Below are positions 8,360 to 15,892 of a stretch of DNA of 61,947 nt, one piece after another. The position numbers and the translations under genes are program-made. Under the pieces are notes generated by a model. It was not told the DNA's origin and ran no database searches. It was given only the letters and a program-made list of their open reading frames with translations. Source of the DNA: Myxococcota bacterium (lineage in GTDB: Bacteria > Myxococcota_A > UBA9160 > UBA6930); contig JANQFK010000071.1 in NCBI GenBank assembly GCA_028277885.1, positions 1-61,947 of the forward strand. Direction: 5' to 3'. The number at the start of each line of letters is the position of its first letter. The stretch's first letter is position 1.

Positions 8360-9163
8360 TCAGAGCTTCTCCGGGTGCTCGAGCAGCTCGCGCAGGCGCT
8401 CGAGGCTGCGGGCGCAGTAGAAGCCGTCCTCGACCCGCTCGTCGAAGGTCCACTTCAGCGGGACGCGGCGCACGCCGTCGTCGCCCACCTGCACCGCGCC
8501 CATCACGCAGAAGAAGGGGCAGTTGCCGTGCTCCCACAGGTGGTGGAAGCCGGCATCGAGGCCGACGGAGCCCAGGTTCGCCACGAAGAAGGAGGAGAAC
8601 ATCGGGTCGGGCTCGATCATCGCACGGGGCAGCAGGCCCAGTGCGTCGATGCCGCGGGCCAGCCGGATGAGCCCGCGCACCAGGAAGGGCGGCAGCTTGA
8701 GCAGCAGCCCCACCTCCTTGTCCGAGGTGCTCGGCTCGCCGCTGCGACCGCGGCGCAGGTCCCCGGTCAGCGCCTCCACCATGGCGTCCAGGGACTCGTC
8801 GGGCTCGAAGCGGCGCTTCACGGTCAGGATCGGCGCGCCGTCCGCCATGGCCTGCTTGGCGCTGAAGCTGATCCAGACGCCGTCGCGCTGCCAGAGCCTG
8901 CCGCCCGCGGTGAAGCGGTTGATGCGCGGGCGCTCCTCGGCCACCCGGGCCAGCGCGCGCAGCAGCAGGTGGAAGAGCGTCATGCGCTTCGCCGGGTCGC
9001 GGCCCCGGTTCCACTCCTCCACGAAGGCGAGGGCGGCGTCCACCGGGACCTCGTGCCCGTAGTAGACCAGGTTGTCGTTGCGCCGCGCCGAGAGCATCGG
9101 CATGAAGCGGCGCACCGGGGAGAGGTCCGTCACCAGGGTGGCGTCGGGGCGTCGGCCGAACAT
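8360..9163 (-). CDS. E2-fold (2-oxoacid dehydrogenase acyltransferase-like) protein without lipoyl domain
   Basis: 267 residues comprising only the catalytic-type CAT/E2 fold; no lipoyl or peripheral-subunit-binding domain. Supporting segments are TLFHLLLRALARVAEERPRINRF, VWISFSAKQAMADGAPILTVKRRF, and the C-terminal VPLKWTFDERVEDGFYCARSLERLRELLEHP, which aligns with the E2 motif DHRVxDG. In E2 enzymes the His of HxxxDG is the catalytic base; here it is Glu242 (DERVEDG), while Asp246-Gly247 are kept. Catalysis by the classical mechanism is therefore doubtful. It may act as a diverged acyltransferase or binding protein. The ATG is preceded by TAGAAT and no good Shine-Dalgarno. cbpA starts 2 bases downstream. 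Confidence 0.8.
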   Translation of the reverse strand: MFGRRPDATLVTDLSPVRRFMPMLSARRNDNLVYYGHEVPVDAALAFVEEWNRGRDPAKRMTLFHLLLRALARVAEERPRINRFTAGGRLWQRDGVWISFSAKQAMADGAPILTVKRRFEPDESLDAMVEALTGDLRRGRSGEPSTSDKEVGLLLKLPPFLVRGLIRLARGIDALGLLPRAMIEPDPMFSSFFVANLGSVGLDAGFHHLWEHGNCPFFCVMGAVQVGDDGVRRVPLKWTFDERVEDGFYCARSLERLRELLEHPEKL

Positions 9164-9169
9164 GGCGCC

Positions 9170-9823
9170 CTATTCTACTGCGCCCGGCGGCGCGCCCGCC
9201 CGGGGCTCGCGGCGCAGGGCCCAGACGGGCACGCCCAGCACCTCGAGCTCCTCCGCCACCGAGAAGCCCGCCCGGCCGTAGAAGCCGAGGTTGCTGTCGC
9301 GGTCGGTCTCGAGCCAGGCCGGCAGGCCGTCGCGGTCCACCTCGGCGAGCCAGCGCGTGAGCAGCGCGCCCCCGATCCCCTGGCCCTGGAAGTCCGGGTG
9401 GACACCCAGGGTGCCGAGGTACCAGTGCTCGTCCCGGGGATGCCGGGCATCGAGGGCGGCGTAGACCTGGGCCCAGCGCGACGCCACCCCGAGGCCCTGC
9501 CCCACCAGGCAGCGCAGCCGAGCGCCCCAGGGCGGCGGCGGAAACGGGTAGCCCCAGGGCAGCGCGGCGACGAGCAGCCCGCGCAGGACGCCCTCGCGCT
9601 GGGCGCCCAGCACGCGGCCCCGGGCGAGGGCGACGGGCAGGTGGGCCCGCATGCCGTGCTCGTTGATGCGCTGGCGGGCGCGGGCCCCGCGCCAGCGCGC
9701 CACGGCGCGGTTCAGCGGGTTGTCGCGGAAGGCCCGGGCGAGCAGGCCGACGGCCTCGGGGAGCTGGCTCGGCGGGAGCGGCGCAATGGCGACGTCCTCG
9801 GCCCGCGGGAGCGCTTCGACCAC
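9170..9823 (-). CDS. GNAT-family N-acetyltransferase
   Basis: 217 residues. The GNAT acetyl-CoA-binding motif A is clear (YLGTLGVHPDFQGQGIGGALLTRWLAEVD), followed by the beta-bulge and C-terminal strands with WLETDRDSNLGFYGRAGFSVAEE. It would transfer an acetyl group from acetyl-CoA to an amine; the substrate is not recognisable. It is the first gene of the minus-strand run with the E2-fold protein 6 bases downstream. The upstream region carries the 26-bp repeats belonging to the divergent cytochrome gene. Confidence 0.9.
   Translation of the reverse strand: MVEALPRAEDVAIAPLPPSQLPEAVGLLARAFRDNPLNRAVARWRGARARQRINEHGMRAHLPVALARGRVLGAQREGVLRGLLVAALPWGYPFPPPPWGARLRCLVGQGLGVASRWAQVYAALDARHPRDEHWYLGTLGVHPDFQGQGIGGALLTRWLAEVDRDGLPAWLETDRDSNLGFYGRAGFSVAEELEVLGVPVWALRREPRAGAPPGAVE
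9172..9177 (-). promoter_or_regulatory. TAGAAT -10-like box, predicted leaderless start
   Basis: On the minus strand CAGTAGAATAGGG lies 8 bases before the ATG at 9163. The TAG of the box is in the last codons of the upstream GNAT gene, so a promoter inside the operon is predicted. Confidence 0.5.
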
Positions 9824-9899
9824 GGCGGGAGGCTAGCGCGGCGGCGCACCCCCCGTTCGGGCCGCCCAGGGGCCTCCCCGGCCCCGAGGCCTCCAGCGG

Positions 9900-9977
9900 G
9901 CGGTCTCCCGACCTGCCGGGCTGGAGCGGTCTCCCGACCTACCGGGTTGGAGCGGTCTCCCGACCTAATGGGTTGGA
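9900..9977. repeat. Three tandem 26-bp repeats
   Basis: Copies at 9900-9925, 9926-9951 and 9952-9977. All begin GCGGTCTCCCGACCT and end GGG(C/T)TGGA; they differ only at 3-4 positions. Each contains GGTC-TCCC-GACC, and copies 1 and 2 also contain CCCG-N6-CGGG. They directly precede the TAGAAT box at 9983, so they may be operator repeats. Confidence 0.85.
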
Positions 9978-9982
9978 GCGTG

Positions 9983-9988
9983 TAGAAT
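9983..9988 (+). promoter_or_regulatory. TAGAAT -10-like box after the 26-bp repeats
   Basis: GTGTAGAATGGGG, immediately after the third repeat. The predicted leader runs about 80 bases to the ATG at 10077. The same GTGTAGAAT-N-GGGG string precedes the propeller gene at 45920. Confidence 0.45.
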
Positions 9989-10076
9989 GGGGCGCAGCGC
10001 GCGGAGGAGCCGGAGCCACCGCCGGGGCGCCTCCAGCAGCGCGGTCCCCACTGCCTGGGACCCGAGGAGCCCTTCC

Positions 10077-12944
10077 ATGTTCGCCACCGCACTGCGCCTG
10101 GGCCTGCTCGCCGCCGTCGCGGCCAGCTTCGCACTGCCCGAGCCCTCGGACGCGGCCCGCCGCCGCTTCGAGCACGAGGCCGCGGGGCACCAGACCTTCG
10201 CGAGCCCCCAGGTGAACCCGCTCGCGCTCTCGCCCGACGGCTCGCGCCTCTACGTCGCCAACACCACGAGCGACAGCGTGGACGTGATCGACACCGCGGC
10301 GGGCTCCGTGGTGGCGACGGTGCCCGTCGGGATCGACCCCGTCGCGGTGGCGGTGCGGCCCGACGGCAACGAGGTCTGGGTCTCGAACCACGTGTCCGAC
10401 AGCGTGAGCGTGATCGACACCCAGCCGGGCAGCGTGACCCTGCACCAGGTGGTGGAGACCGTGCAGGCCATGGACGCCGGCGGCACCACGCTCTTCGACG
10501 AGCCCGTGGGGATCGCGTTCCCCGACTCCACCAAGGCCTACGTGGCGCTCTCCTCCACCAACCAGATCGCCGTGCTGAGCACCACCAGCTACACGGTGAC
10601 CGGCCTGATCCCGATCACCGCCCAGGACCCCCGGGCCCTGGCGGTGCACGACGGCCTGCTCTACGTGGCGGCCTTCGAGTCCCACAACCAGACCCAGGTC
10701 TCGGTCTGCCTGTTCGGCGGCTCGCCGCCGGACTGCACCCTGGGCGCCGCCGACCTCGTCACCTTCGCCACCAACCCGAACATCCCGGGCGCGGACAAGA
10801 ACATCGTGGTGAACCCGGCGCTGCCCGACCGCGACCTGTTCGTGATCGACGTGGCGACGGACAGCGTGGTCGAGACCGTGACCGGCGTGGGCACGCTCCT
10901 GTACGGCGTGGCGGTGGACGGCGCGGGGCGCGTGTTCGTCACCCAGGCCGATGCGCGCAACGCCGACAACGGCCTCGAGGGCGAGAACCTGCCCGCCCTC
11001 GACAACCGCGTGTTCCTGAACCGGATCGCCCGGGTGGACTGCGGCGGCGGGAGCTGCGGCGCGCCGACCCAGCTCGACCTCGAGCCCGCGCCGCCGGCCG
11101 CGGTGCCCGACGGCCAGCAGCTCGCCACCCCCTACGGGATCGCGGTCTCCGGCGACGACGCCGTCGTGGTGGCGACGGCCGCCGCGAGCAGCCGCGTGTT
11201 CACCCTGGACCCGGGTACCGGCGCGGTGCGCGACATCCTCGATCTCGGCAGCGGAGCCGACGCGGGCCAGCAGATCCCGCGCGGCCTGGCCCTGCGCTCC
11301 GGCGCCGGCGGTGCACCCCAGACCGCCTACGTGCTCAACACCCTGGCCAACAGCGTGGCGGTCGTGAACGTGGCCGATCCCGACGCCCTCGCGCTGGTCT
11401 CCGAGATCCCCGTCGGGAGCGACCCGACCCCGGAGGACGTGCGTCGCGGCCGCATCGCCTTCAACTCGGCCTTCGCCTCCACCTCGGGCACCTTCTCCTG
11501 CGCGAGCTGCCACCCCGACGGCAACACCGACCAGCTGCTGTGGCGCATCGGCGGCGCCTGCTTCTTCGGCCTGTGCACCGGCGACGACGAGGCCCGCACC
11601 ACGATGCCGATCCGCGGCCTGAAGGACACCCTGCCGCTCCACTGGGACGGCACCCTGGGCGACCCCTTCGGCGGATCGAACGGCGCCGTGGGGAGCAACG
11701 GCTCCGAGCCGCCGGACTGCAGCGAGGAGCACGAGTGCTTCGTCGACCTGGTGAACGGCAGCCTGGCCGGCGTGATGTGCGACCAGTCCGACGGCTGCGC
11801 GGACGGCGGCGAGCTCGACGACCCGGAGCGCAGCGACATGGCGGTGTTCCTCGCCGCGGTCCCCTACCCGCCGGCCCGCGAGCGGCCCATGAGCGACGTC
11901 GTCACGACCTCGGCGCGCGACGGCTTCGCCGACTTCTTCATGGACCAGGGCGGCTCGAGCAACCCGAACTCCTGCGCGGACTCGAACGCGGGCTGCCACG
12001 AGCTGCCGCTCGGGACGGGCACCAACTCCGCGACGCTCGCGGGCTTCGACGTGCCCACCATGCGCGGCCTGAACGACCGCTTCCTCCAGTTCTCCCTGGG
12101 CACGACGGCGGCCGAGGACACCATGATCCTCGCCAACCTGGGCCTCAACCTCGGGCCCTTCAGCGCCCCGCCCTCTCCCAACCCCTACGACCCGGCCCAG
12201 GGCTACGACGAGCTGGCGGTCTTCAGCACCGCGTTCCTGCTCTTCAACCCGGTCTACGCCGTGGACCCCGACGACATCTTCCAGATGGTCGAGGAGGGGA
12301 GCACGGGCTACTCCGGAGCGGCGGGGCGCCAGGTGACGCTCAACACCCGGACGACCAACGGTGCGGCCCTCGCCGCGACCCAGGCCATGCTCGACGACCT
12401 CGAGGCCGCCGACGCCCGCGGCGTGGTGAACCTGCGCGCCGTGGGGACCCGCGTGGGCGGCGGCCCCCTCGACCTCTCCTGGGACGACTTCGAGCAGAAG
12501 TACGTCGGCATCGGGCTCGACTTCACCCGGGCCGAGCTGATCGAGGAGGCCTCGACGGGCGAGTCCCTCGTCACGGTGACGGCGCGCCTGCGCGCGAACG
12601 TGGGCGGCGAGGACCACCACCAGCCGCTGATCGCCCCGGCCTTCGCGGGCACGGGCCCCACGGGCGACCCGGCGCTCCCCATGCTGCCGGCCCAGAACCC
12701 CATGACGCTGAGCGGCGTCGAGGTGCGCAACGGAGCGCGGGTCTTCCTGGACGGGCTGCCCGTGGGCGGCAGCGTCCGCTGCCTGGGCGGCGGCTGGCAG
12801 CCGGCCTGCGCGGACGAGGTCATCGAGGTGGAGCTCGACCAGATCCCGTCCGACGGCATGCACCTGCTCCAGCTGATGAACCCGAGGGGCCTGCTCAGCA
12901 ACGAGCTGCCGATCTGTGTGGGCAACGCGGCGGGCTGCCTCTGA
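10077..12944 (+). CDS. Secreted YVTN beta-propeller fused to c-type cytochrome domain
   Basis: 955 residues. I chose the ATG at 10077 (GAGGAG Shine-Dalgarno), which begins a signal peptide (FATALRLGLLAAVAASFALPEPSDA); the longer frame from 9987 lacks one. Residues about 35-470 are a surface-type beta-propeller with YVTN-like repeats (RLYVANTTSDSVDVIDTAAGSVVATVPVG, EVWVSNHVSDSVSVIDT, TAYVLNTLANSVAVVN). A haem c motif CASCH follows at 475-479, and a second, expanded CADSNAGCH (C633-x6-C640-H641). The C-terminal 100 residues are a beta domain ending in two Cys. It is probably periplasmic or surface electron-transfer or oxidase related; the substrate is unknown. It overlaps the next gene at CTGA. 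Confidence 0.82.
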   Translation: MFATALRLGLLAAVAASFALPEPSDAARRRFEHEAAGHQTFASPQVNPLALSPDGSRLYVANTTSDSVDVIDTAAGSVVATVPVGIDPVAVAVRPDGNEVWVSNHVSDSVSVIDTQPGSVTLHQVVETVQAMDAGGTTLFDEPVGIAFPDSTKAYVALSSTNQIAVLSTTSYTVTGLIPITAQDPRALAVHDGLLYVAAFESHNQTQVSVCLFGGSPPDCTLGAADLVTFATNPNIPGADKNIVVNPALPDRDLFVIDVATDSVVETVTGVGTLLYGVAVDGAGRVFVTQADARNADNGLEGENLPALDNRVFLNRIARVDCGGGSCGAPTQLDLEPAPPAAVPDGQQLATPYGIAVSGDDAVVVATAAASSRVFTLDPGTGAVRDILDLGSGADAGQQIPRGLALRSGAGGAPQTAYVLNTLANSVAVVNVADPDALALVSEIPVGSDPTPEDVRRGRIAFNSAFASTSGTFSCASCHPDGNTDQLLWRIGGACFFGLCTGDDEARTTMPIRGLKDTLPLHWDGTLGDPFGGSNGAVGSNGSEPPDCSEEHECFVDLVNGSLAGVMCDQSDGCADGGELDDPERSDMAVFLAAVPYPPARERPMSDVVTTSARDGFADFFMDQGGSSNPNSCADSNAGCHELPLGTGTNSATLAGFDVPTMRGLNDRFLQFSLGTTAAEDTMILANLGLNLGPFSAPPSPNPYDPAQGYDELAVFSTAFLLFNPVYAVDPDDIFQMVEEGSTGYSGAAGRQVTLNTRTTNGAALAATQAMLDDLEAADARGVVNLRAVGTRVGGGPLDLSWDDFEQKYVGIGLDFTRAELIEEASTGESLVTVTARLRANVGGEDHHQPLIAPAFAGTGPTGDPALPMLPAQNPMTLSGVEVRNGARVFLDGLPVGGSVRCLGGGWQPACADEVIEVELDQIPSDGMHLLQLMNPRGLLSNELPICVGNAAGCL

Positions 12945-14095
12945 AGGCGATTCTCGGCTGCTTCGTTGCCGCAGCGCTCCTCGCCGGCGCCGCCGGCGCC
13001 GAGGAGCCCAGGCCGCGGGTGGTGATCTGCGACTCCCACCACGCCGTGCTGCGCCACTGGCTGCACGCCGCGGACGAGGAGGGCCGGGTCCCGGGCGAGG
13101 GGCTCACGGTGGTCCACTTCGACGCCCACCCGGACCTCGCGGTGCCGGGCCGGCTGCTCGGCCGGGAGCTGCGGCAGTCGCCCGACGCCCTGCTGCGCGC
13201 CCTCGACATCGCGAGCTTCCAGCTCGGGGCGGCCTGGATCGGGCTGGTGGATCGCGTGGTGTGGCTGCGCCCCGAGTGGGCCACCCAGCTCCCCGACGGC
13301 AGCCACCGCTTCCGCCTGGGCGCCACGGCCCGGGGCGAGCTGCGCGTCGACGACCCCAACGACTACTGGGTGCTCGACGACGCCTGGGCACCGCGGGCGA
13401 AGCTCACCGACGTGGTCGAGCTGCGGGTGGACGTGATGACCCTGGCCGACGCGGCCCAGCGCCCCGGCGCGCTCCCGGACGACGCCTGGATCCTCGACAT
13501 CGACCTCGACGGCTTCGCGACCCGCAACCCGTCGGCGGATCGCCTGCGCCACGCCGGGCTCGGCGACGCGGAGCTCGACCGCCTGCGCGGCTCCTTCGCG
13601 CGCGAGCGCCTGGCGCTGGCCGAGGAGCCCGAGGCGCGCATCCGCGACCTCGAGGCGCTGCTCGAGGCCGCGGAGAACGTGAGCGGCGGGAGCCTCGGCG
13701 AGCAGCTCGGCGGCGCCTGGCGGCTGTGGCGCTTCGGCGTCTCGGCGCGCGACCTGCTGTACTTCCGCAACGTGTTCCTGCGCGACGACGTGAGCGTGGG
13801 CCCCCGGCTCATGGCCGAGGCCGGCCGCGACCTGGTGGGCCTGCCCGAGCACCGCGCCGACGCCCGGGCCATCGAGGCCACCGCGGCCCACATCGCGGCG
13901 CTGATCGGCGAGGACGGCATCCAGCCCCGGCTGGTGACCGTCGCGCGCTCCGCCAACGACGGCTTCACGCCGCGCGAGGCCTGGCCCCACATCGAGTGGA
14001 CGCTGCTGCGCGCGCTCCTCGGCGCCCTGGGCGAGGCCGAGGTGCAGCTCGACGCGGGCCTGCGCCCGGCGCCGCGCGCGAGCGCGGAGCGCTGA
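12941..14095 (+). CDS. Secreted UPF0489 protein with arginase-like metal motifs
   Basis: 384 residues if translation starts at the CTG at 12941, which overlaps the previous stop (CTGA). No ATG, GTG or TTG is available nearby, and starting here gives a textbook signal peptide (KAILGCFVAAALLAGAAGA, cleavage near 20). The core matches the UPF0489 (human C5orf22-type) domain: CDSHH at 30-34, HFDAHPDL at 59-66 and WILDIDLDGF at 183-192. These last two resemble the DAHxD and DxDxxD metal-binding motifs of arginase-fold hydrolases, so a metal-dependent hydrolase is plausible. Substrate is unknown. The coupling suggests a shared function with the propeller-cytochrome. The start codon is uncertain. 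Confidence 0.72.
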   Translation: MKAILGCFVAAALLAGAAGAEEPRPRVVICDSHHAVLRHWLHAADEEGRVPGEGLTVVHFDAHPDLAVPGRLLGRELRQSPDALLRALDIASFQLGAAWIGLVDRVVWLRPEWATQLPDGSHRFRLGATARGELRVDDPNDYWVLDDAWAPRAKLTDVVELRVDVMTLADAAQRPGALPDDAWILDIDLDGFATRNPSADRLRHAGLGDAELDRLRGSFARERLALAEEPEARIRDLEALLEAAENVSGGSLGEQLGGAWRLWRFGVSARDLLYFRNVFLRDDVSVGPRLMAEAGRDLVGLPEHRADARAIEATAAHIAALIGEDGIQPRLVTVARSANDGFTPREAWPHIEWTLLRALLGALGEAEVQLDAGLRPAPRASAER

Positions 14096-14101
14096 CCGCG
14101 C

Positions 14102-15892
14102 TCAGCTCCGGCGGCGGCGGCGGTGCCACCCCGCGAGGGGCAGCAGCACCAGGGCCAGCTCGGCACCGAGGCCGCAGGCCGAGCCCTCGCTGTACAGGTT
14201 CTCGAAGCAGCCCGGGTCGTCGAGATCCGTCAGGCCGTCGCCGTCGTTGTCCTCGCCGTCGTCGCAGGCGGGGTCCTCGACCGAGCCGAGCGGGTCGGGG
14301 CAGCCGAGGTCGTCGGCGTCGCCCAGGCCGTCGCCGTCGTCGTCCCGGCCGTTGCTGCACTCGGCCAGCACGCCCGTCCCCACGCCCCGGAACGAGAAGC
14401 CGAAGGACACGAGGAAGGGCGTGGGGCCGGGCGGCGGCGTGCCATCGGGCGGCACCGCGACGAAGCGCGCCTGGACCTCCCCCGAGCCGTCGGTCGCGTC
14501 CTCGGGCCCCACGGCGTGGAGCCGGCCACCCTGGAGGCTCGCCGCGCCCTCGCTCGCCTCGTCGATGGCGTACTGCGCGCCGGACTCCCAGAACCAGCGC
14601 TGCCGGGGCTCGCCGCGGGGATCCTCCTCGGGGTGGAGCGCCGAGAGGCTCGCGAGGTTCGCCACCTCGCGGCACAGGCCCGGGCGCGCCACCGAGCAGC
14701 CGTCGGTGCGCAGGAGCTGGGCGGGGTCGACCTCGTCGAGCCCCGGCTCGCCGGTGAAGGGGAGCGAGGTGCCGACCAGGAGCATCAGCAGGTTCCACGA
14801 GGCGGCGGCGACCTCCGAGGAGAAGGCCTGGTCCGTGAGCGGGTGCAGCAGCCCCTCCTGGGTTCCGTCCACGTTGGCGTCGAAGCCGAGATCCCCCGGG
14901 CCGCGGCAGCCGGCCAGGGTCACGCCGAGCTCCCCGAGCGTGCGCTTGCAGCCGTCGGCGAGGGTTCCCAGGGTGCCGGGCTGGGCCACGCTCGCGTCCG
15001 CGGCGTCGGCGTCGCCGGCGACGAAGGCGCGCAGCAGGGCCCCGGCCTCGGTGAGCTCGAAGGGGATCCCCACGAGCTCGCAGTTGATGAACATGAGCTC
15101 GCCGCAGCCGAAGAGCGCCTTCTGGGCCGGGGTGAGGACGTCGTTCAAGGTGGGGAAGCCGGCCTGGGCGAAGAAGGCGTTGCTCTCGTCCACCTGCCCC
15201 GGCCCACCCGCCGGGGTCAGGCAGTCGGAGAGGAAGCCGTCGCAGGGGTCCACGTTGAGGGGGACCAGGAAGTCCGAGAGGCCCACGGCCAGCAGGTCGA
15301 GGACCACACCGGCGGTGTCGTTGCCGGCGATCACGTTCGCTCCGAACGCCGCCACCGTGGGCTCGAAGATCGGATTGAACGCCGGCTGCCCCGTCAGGGT
15401 GTTGCTCTGGTCGAGGAAGGAGGTGGTGGCGCAGGGTGCCGGGAAGACGCCCGAGAGGAGGATGCTCGACGCGCACAGGTCGTCGTAGGCGGTGAAGTTC
15501 ACGTTCCAGGCGTCGAGGGGCGTGAGGCAGTCGGGCTCGGCCCCGGTGTCGCAGGGGCCCGTGGCGCCGGGCTGGCGCGGCCGGCCCGTGCCCGGGTCCA
15601 CGTTGCGCGCCTCGTTGACCCGCACGGCGGCGCCGGCGACGCGGCCGTCGAAGGTCTCGAGCGCCGCCGTCCCGGGCGCGAGGCGCAGGTCCTCGGCGCT
15701 GCCCGAGGCGAGGGAGAAGCTGCCCAGGGTCTCGTCGCCGGCGGCGAGGGACTGTGGGGCGGAGAGCAGGCGCCCGCCGGTCTCGACGAGCGGCGGCGCG
15801 GGGAGCCCGATGATGGTGATGATGGTGACGCTCGCGACGGCGGGCACGGCGAGCACGGCGGCCAGCAGGCCGGCGAGGAGCGGGCGCTTCAT
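14102..15892 (-). CDS. Secreted protein with DxDGD repeats and CGLG C-terminal sorting-type tag
   Basis: 596 residues. The ATG at 15892 has a GGGAGAG Shine-Dalgarno and overlaps the lnt stop (ATGA). The signal peptide is RPLLAGLLAAVLAVPAVA. The large middle is not assignable; it has several Cys pairs (CDTGAEPDC, CDGFLSDC, CSVARPGLC) suggesting an extracytoplasmic, disulfide-bonded protein. From about 515 there are two Cys/Asp-rich repeats (CSNGRDDDGDGLGDADDLGC, then CDDGEDNDGDGLTDLDDPGC). The end is CGLGAEL at 573-579, hydrophobic ALVLLPLAGW and five Arg. The tag is shared with the proteins at 3451-4557 and 45920-48133. Confidence 0.8.
   Translation of the reverse strand: MKRPLLAGLLAAVLAVPAVASVTIITIIGLPAPPLVETGGRLLSAPQSLAAGDETLGSFSLASGSAEDLRLAPGTAALETFDGRVAGAAVRVNEARNVDPGTGRPRQPGATGPCDTGAEPDCLTPLDAWNVNFTAYDDLCASSILLSGVFPAPCATTSFLDQSNTLTGQPAFNPIFEPTVAAFGANVIAGNDTAGVVLDLLAVGLSDFLVPLNVDPCDGFLSDCLTPAGGPGQVDESNAFFAQAGFPTLNDVLTPAQKALFGCGELMFINCELVGIPFELTEAGALLRAFVAGDADAADASVAQPGTLGTLADGCKRTLGELGVTLAGCRGPGDLGFDANVDGTQEGLLHPLTDQAFSSEVAAASWNLLMLLVGTSLPFTGEPGLDEVDPAQLLRTDGCSVARPGLCREVANLASLSALHPEEDPRGEPRQRWFWESGAQYAIDEASEGAASLQGGRLHAVGPEDATDGSGEVQARFVAVPPDGTPPPGPTPFLVSFGFSFRGVGTGVLAECSNGRDDDGDGLGDADDLGCPDPLGSVEDPACDDGEDNDGDGLTDLDDPGCFENLYSEGSACGLGAELALVLLPLAGWHRRRRRS

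Noticed and set aside
9947..9988. TTGGAG in the 26-bp repeats as -35 of the TAGAAT box
   Set aside because: Spacing is 30 or 4 bases, not 15-19.
9987..10076. Start of the propeller-cytochrome gene at 9987
   Set aside because: That ATG overlaps the -10 box and adds 30 Arg/Ser-rich residues before a clear signal peptide with its own Shine-Dalgarno at 10077.
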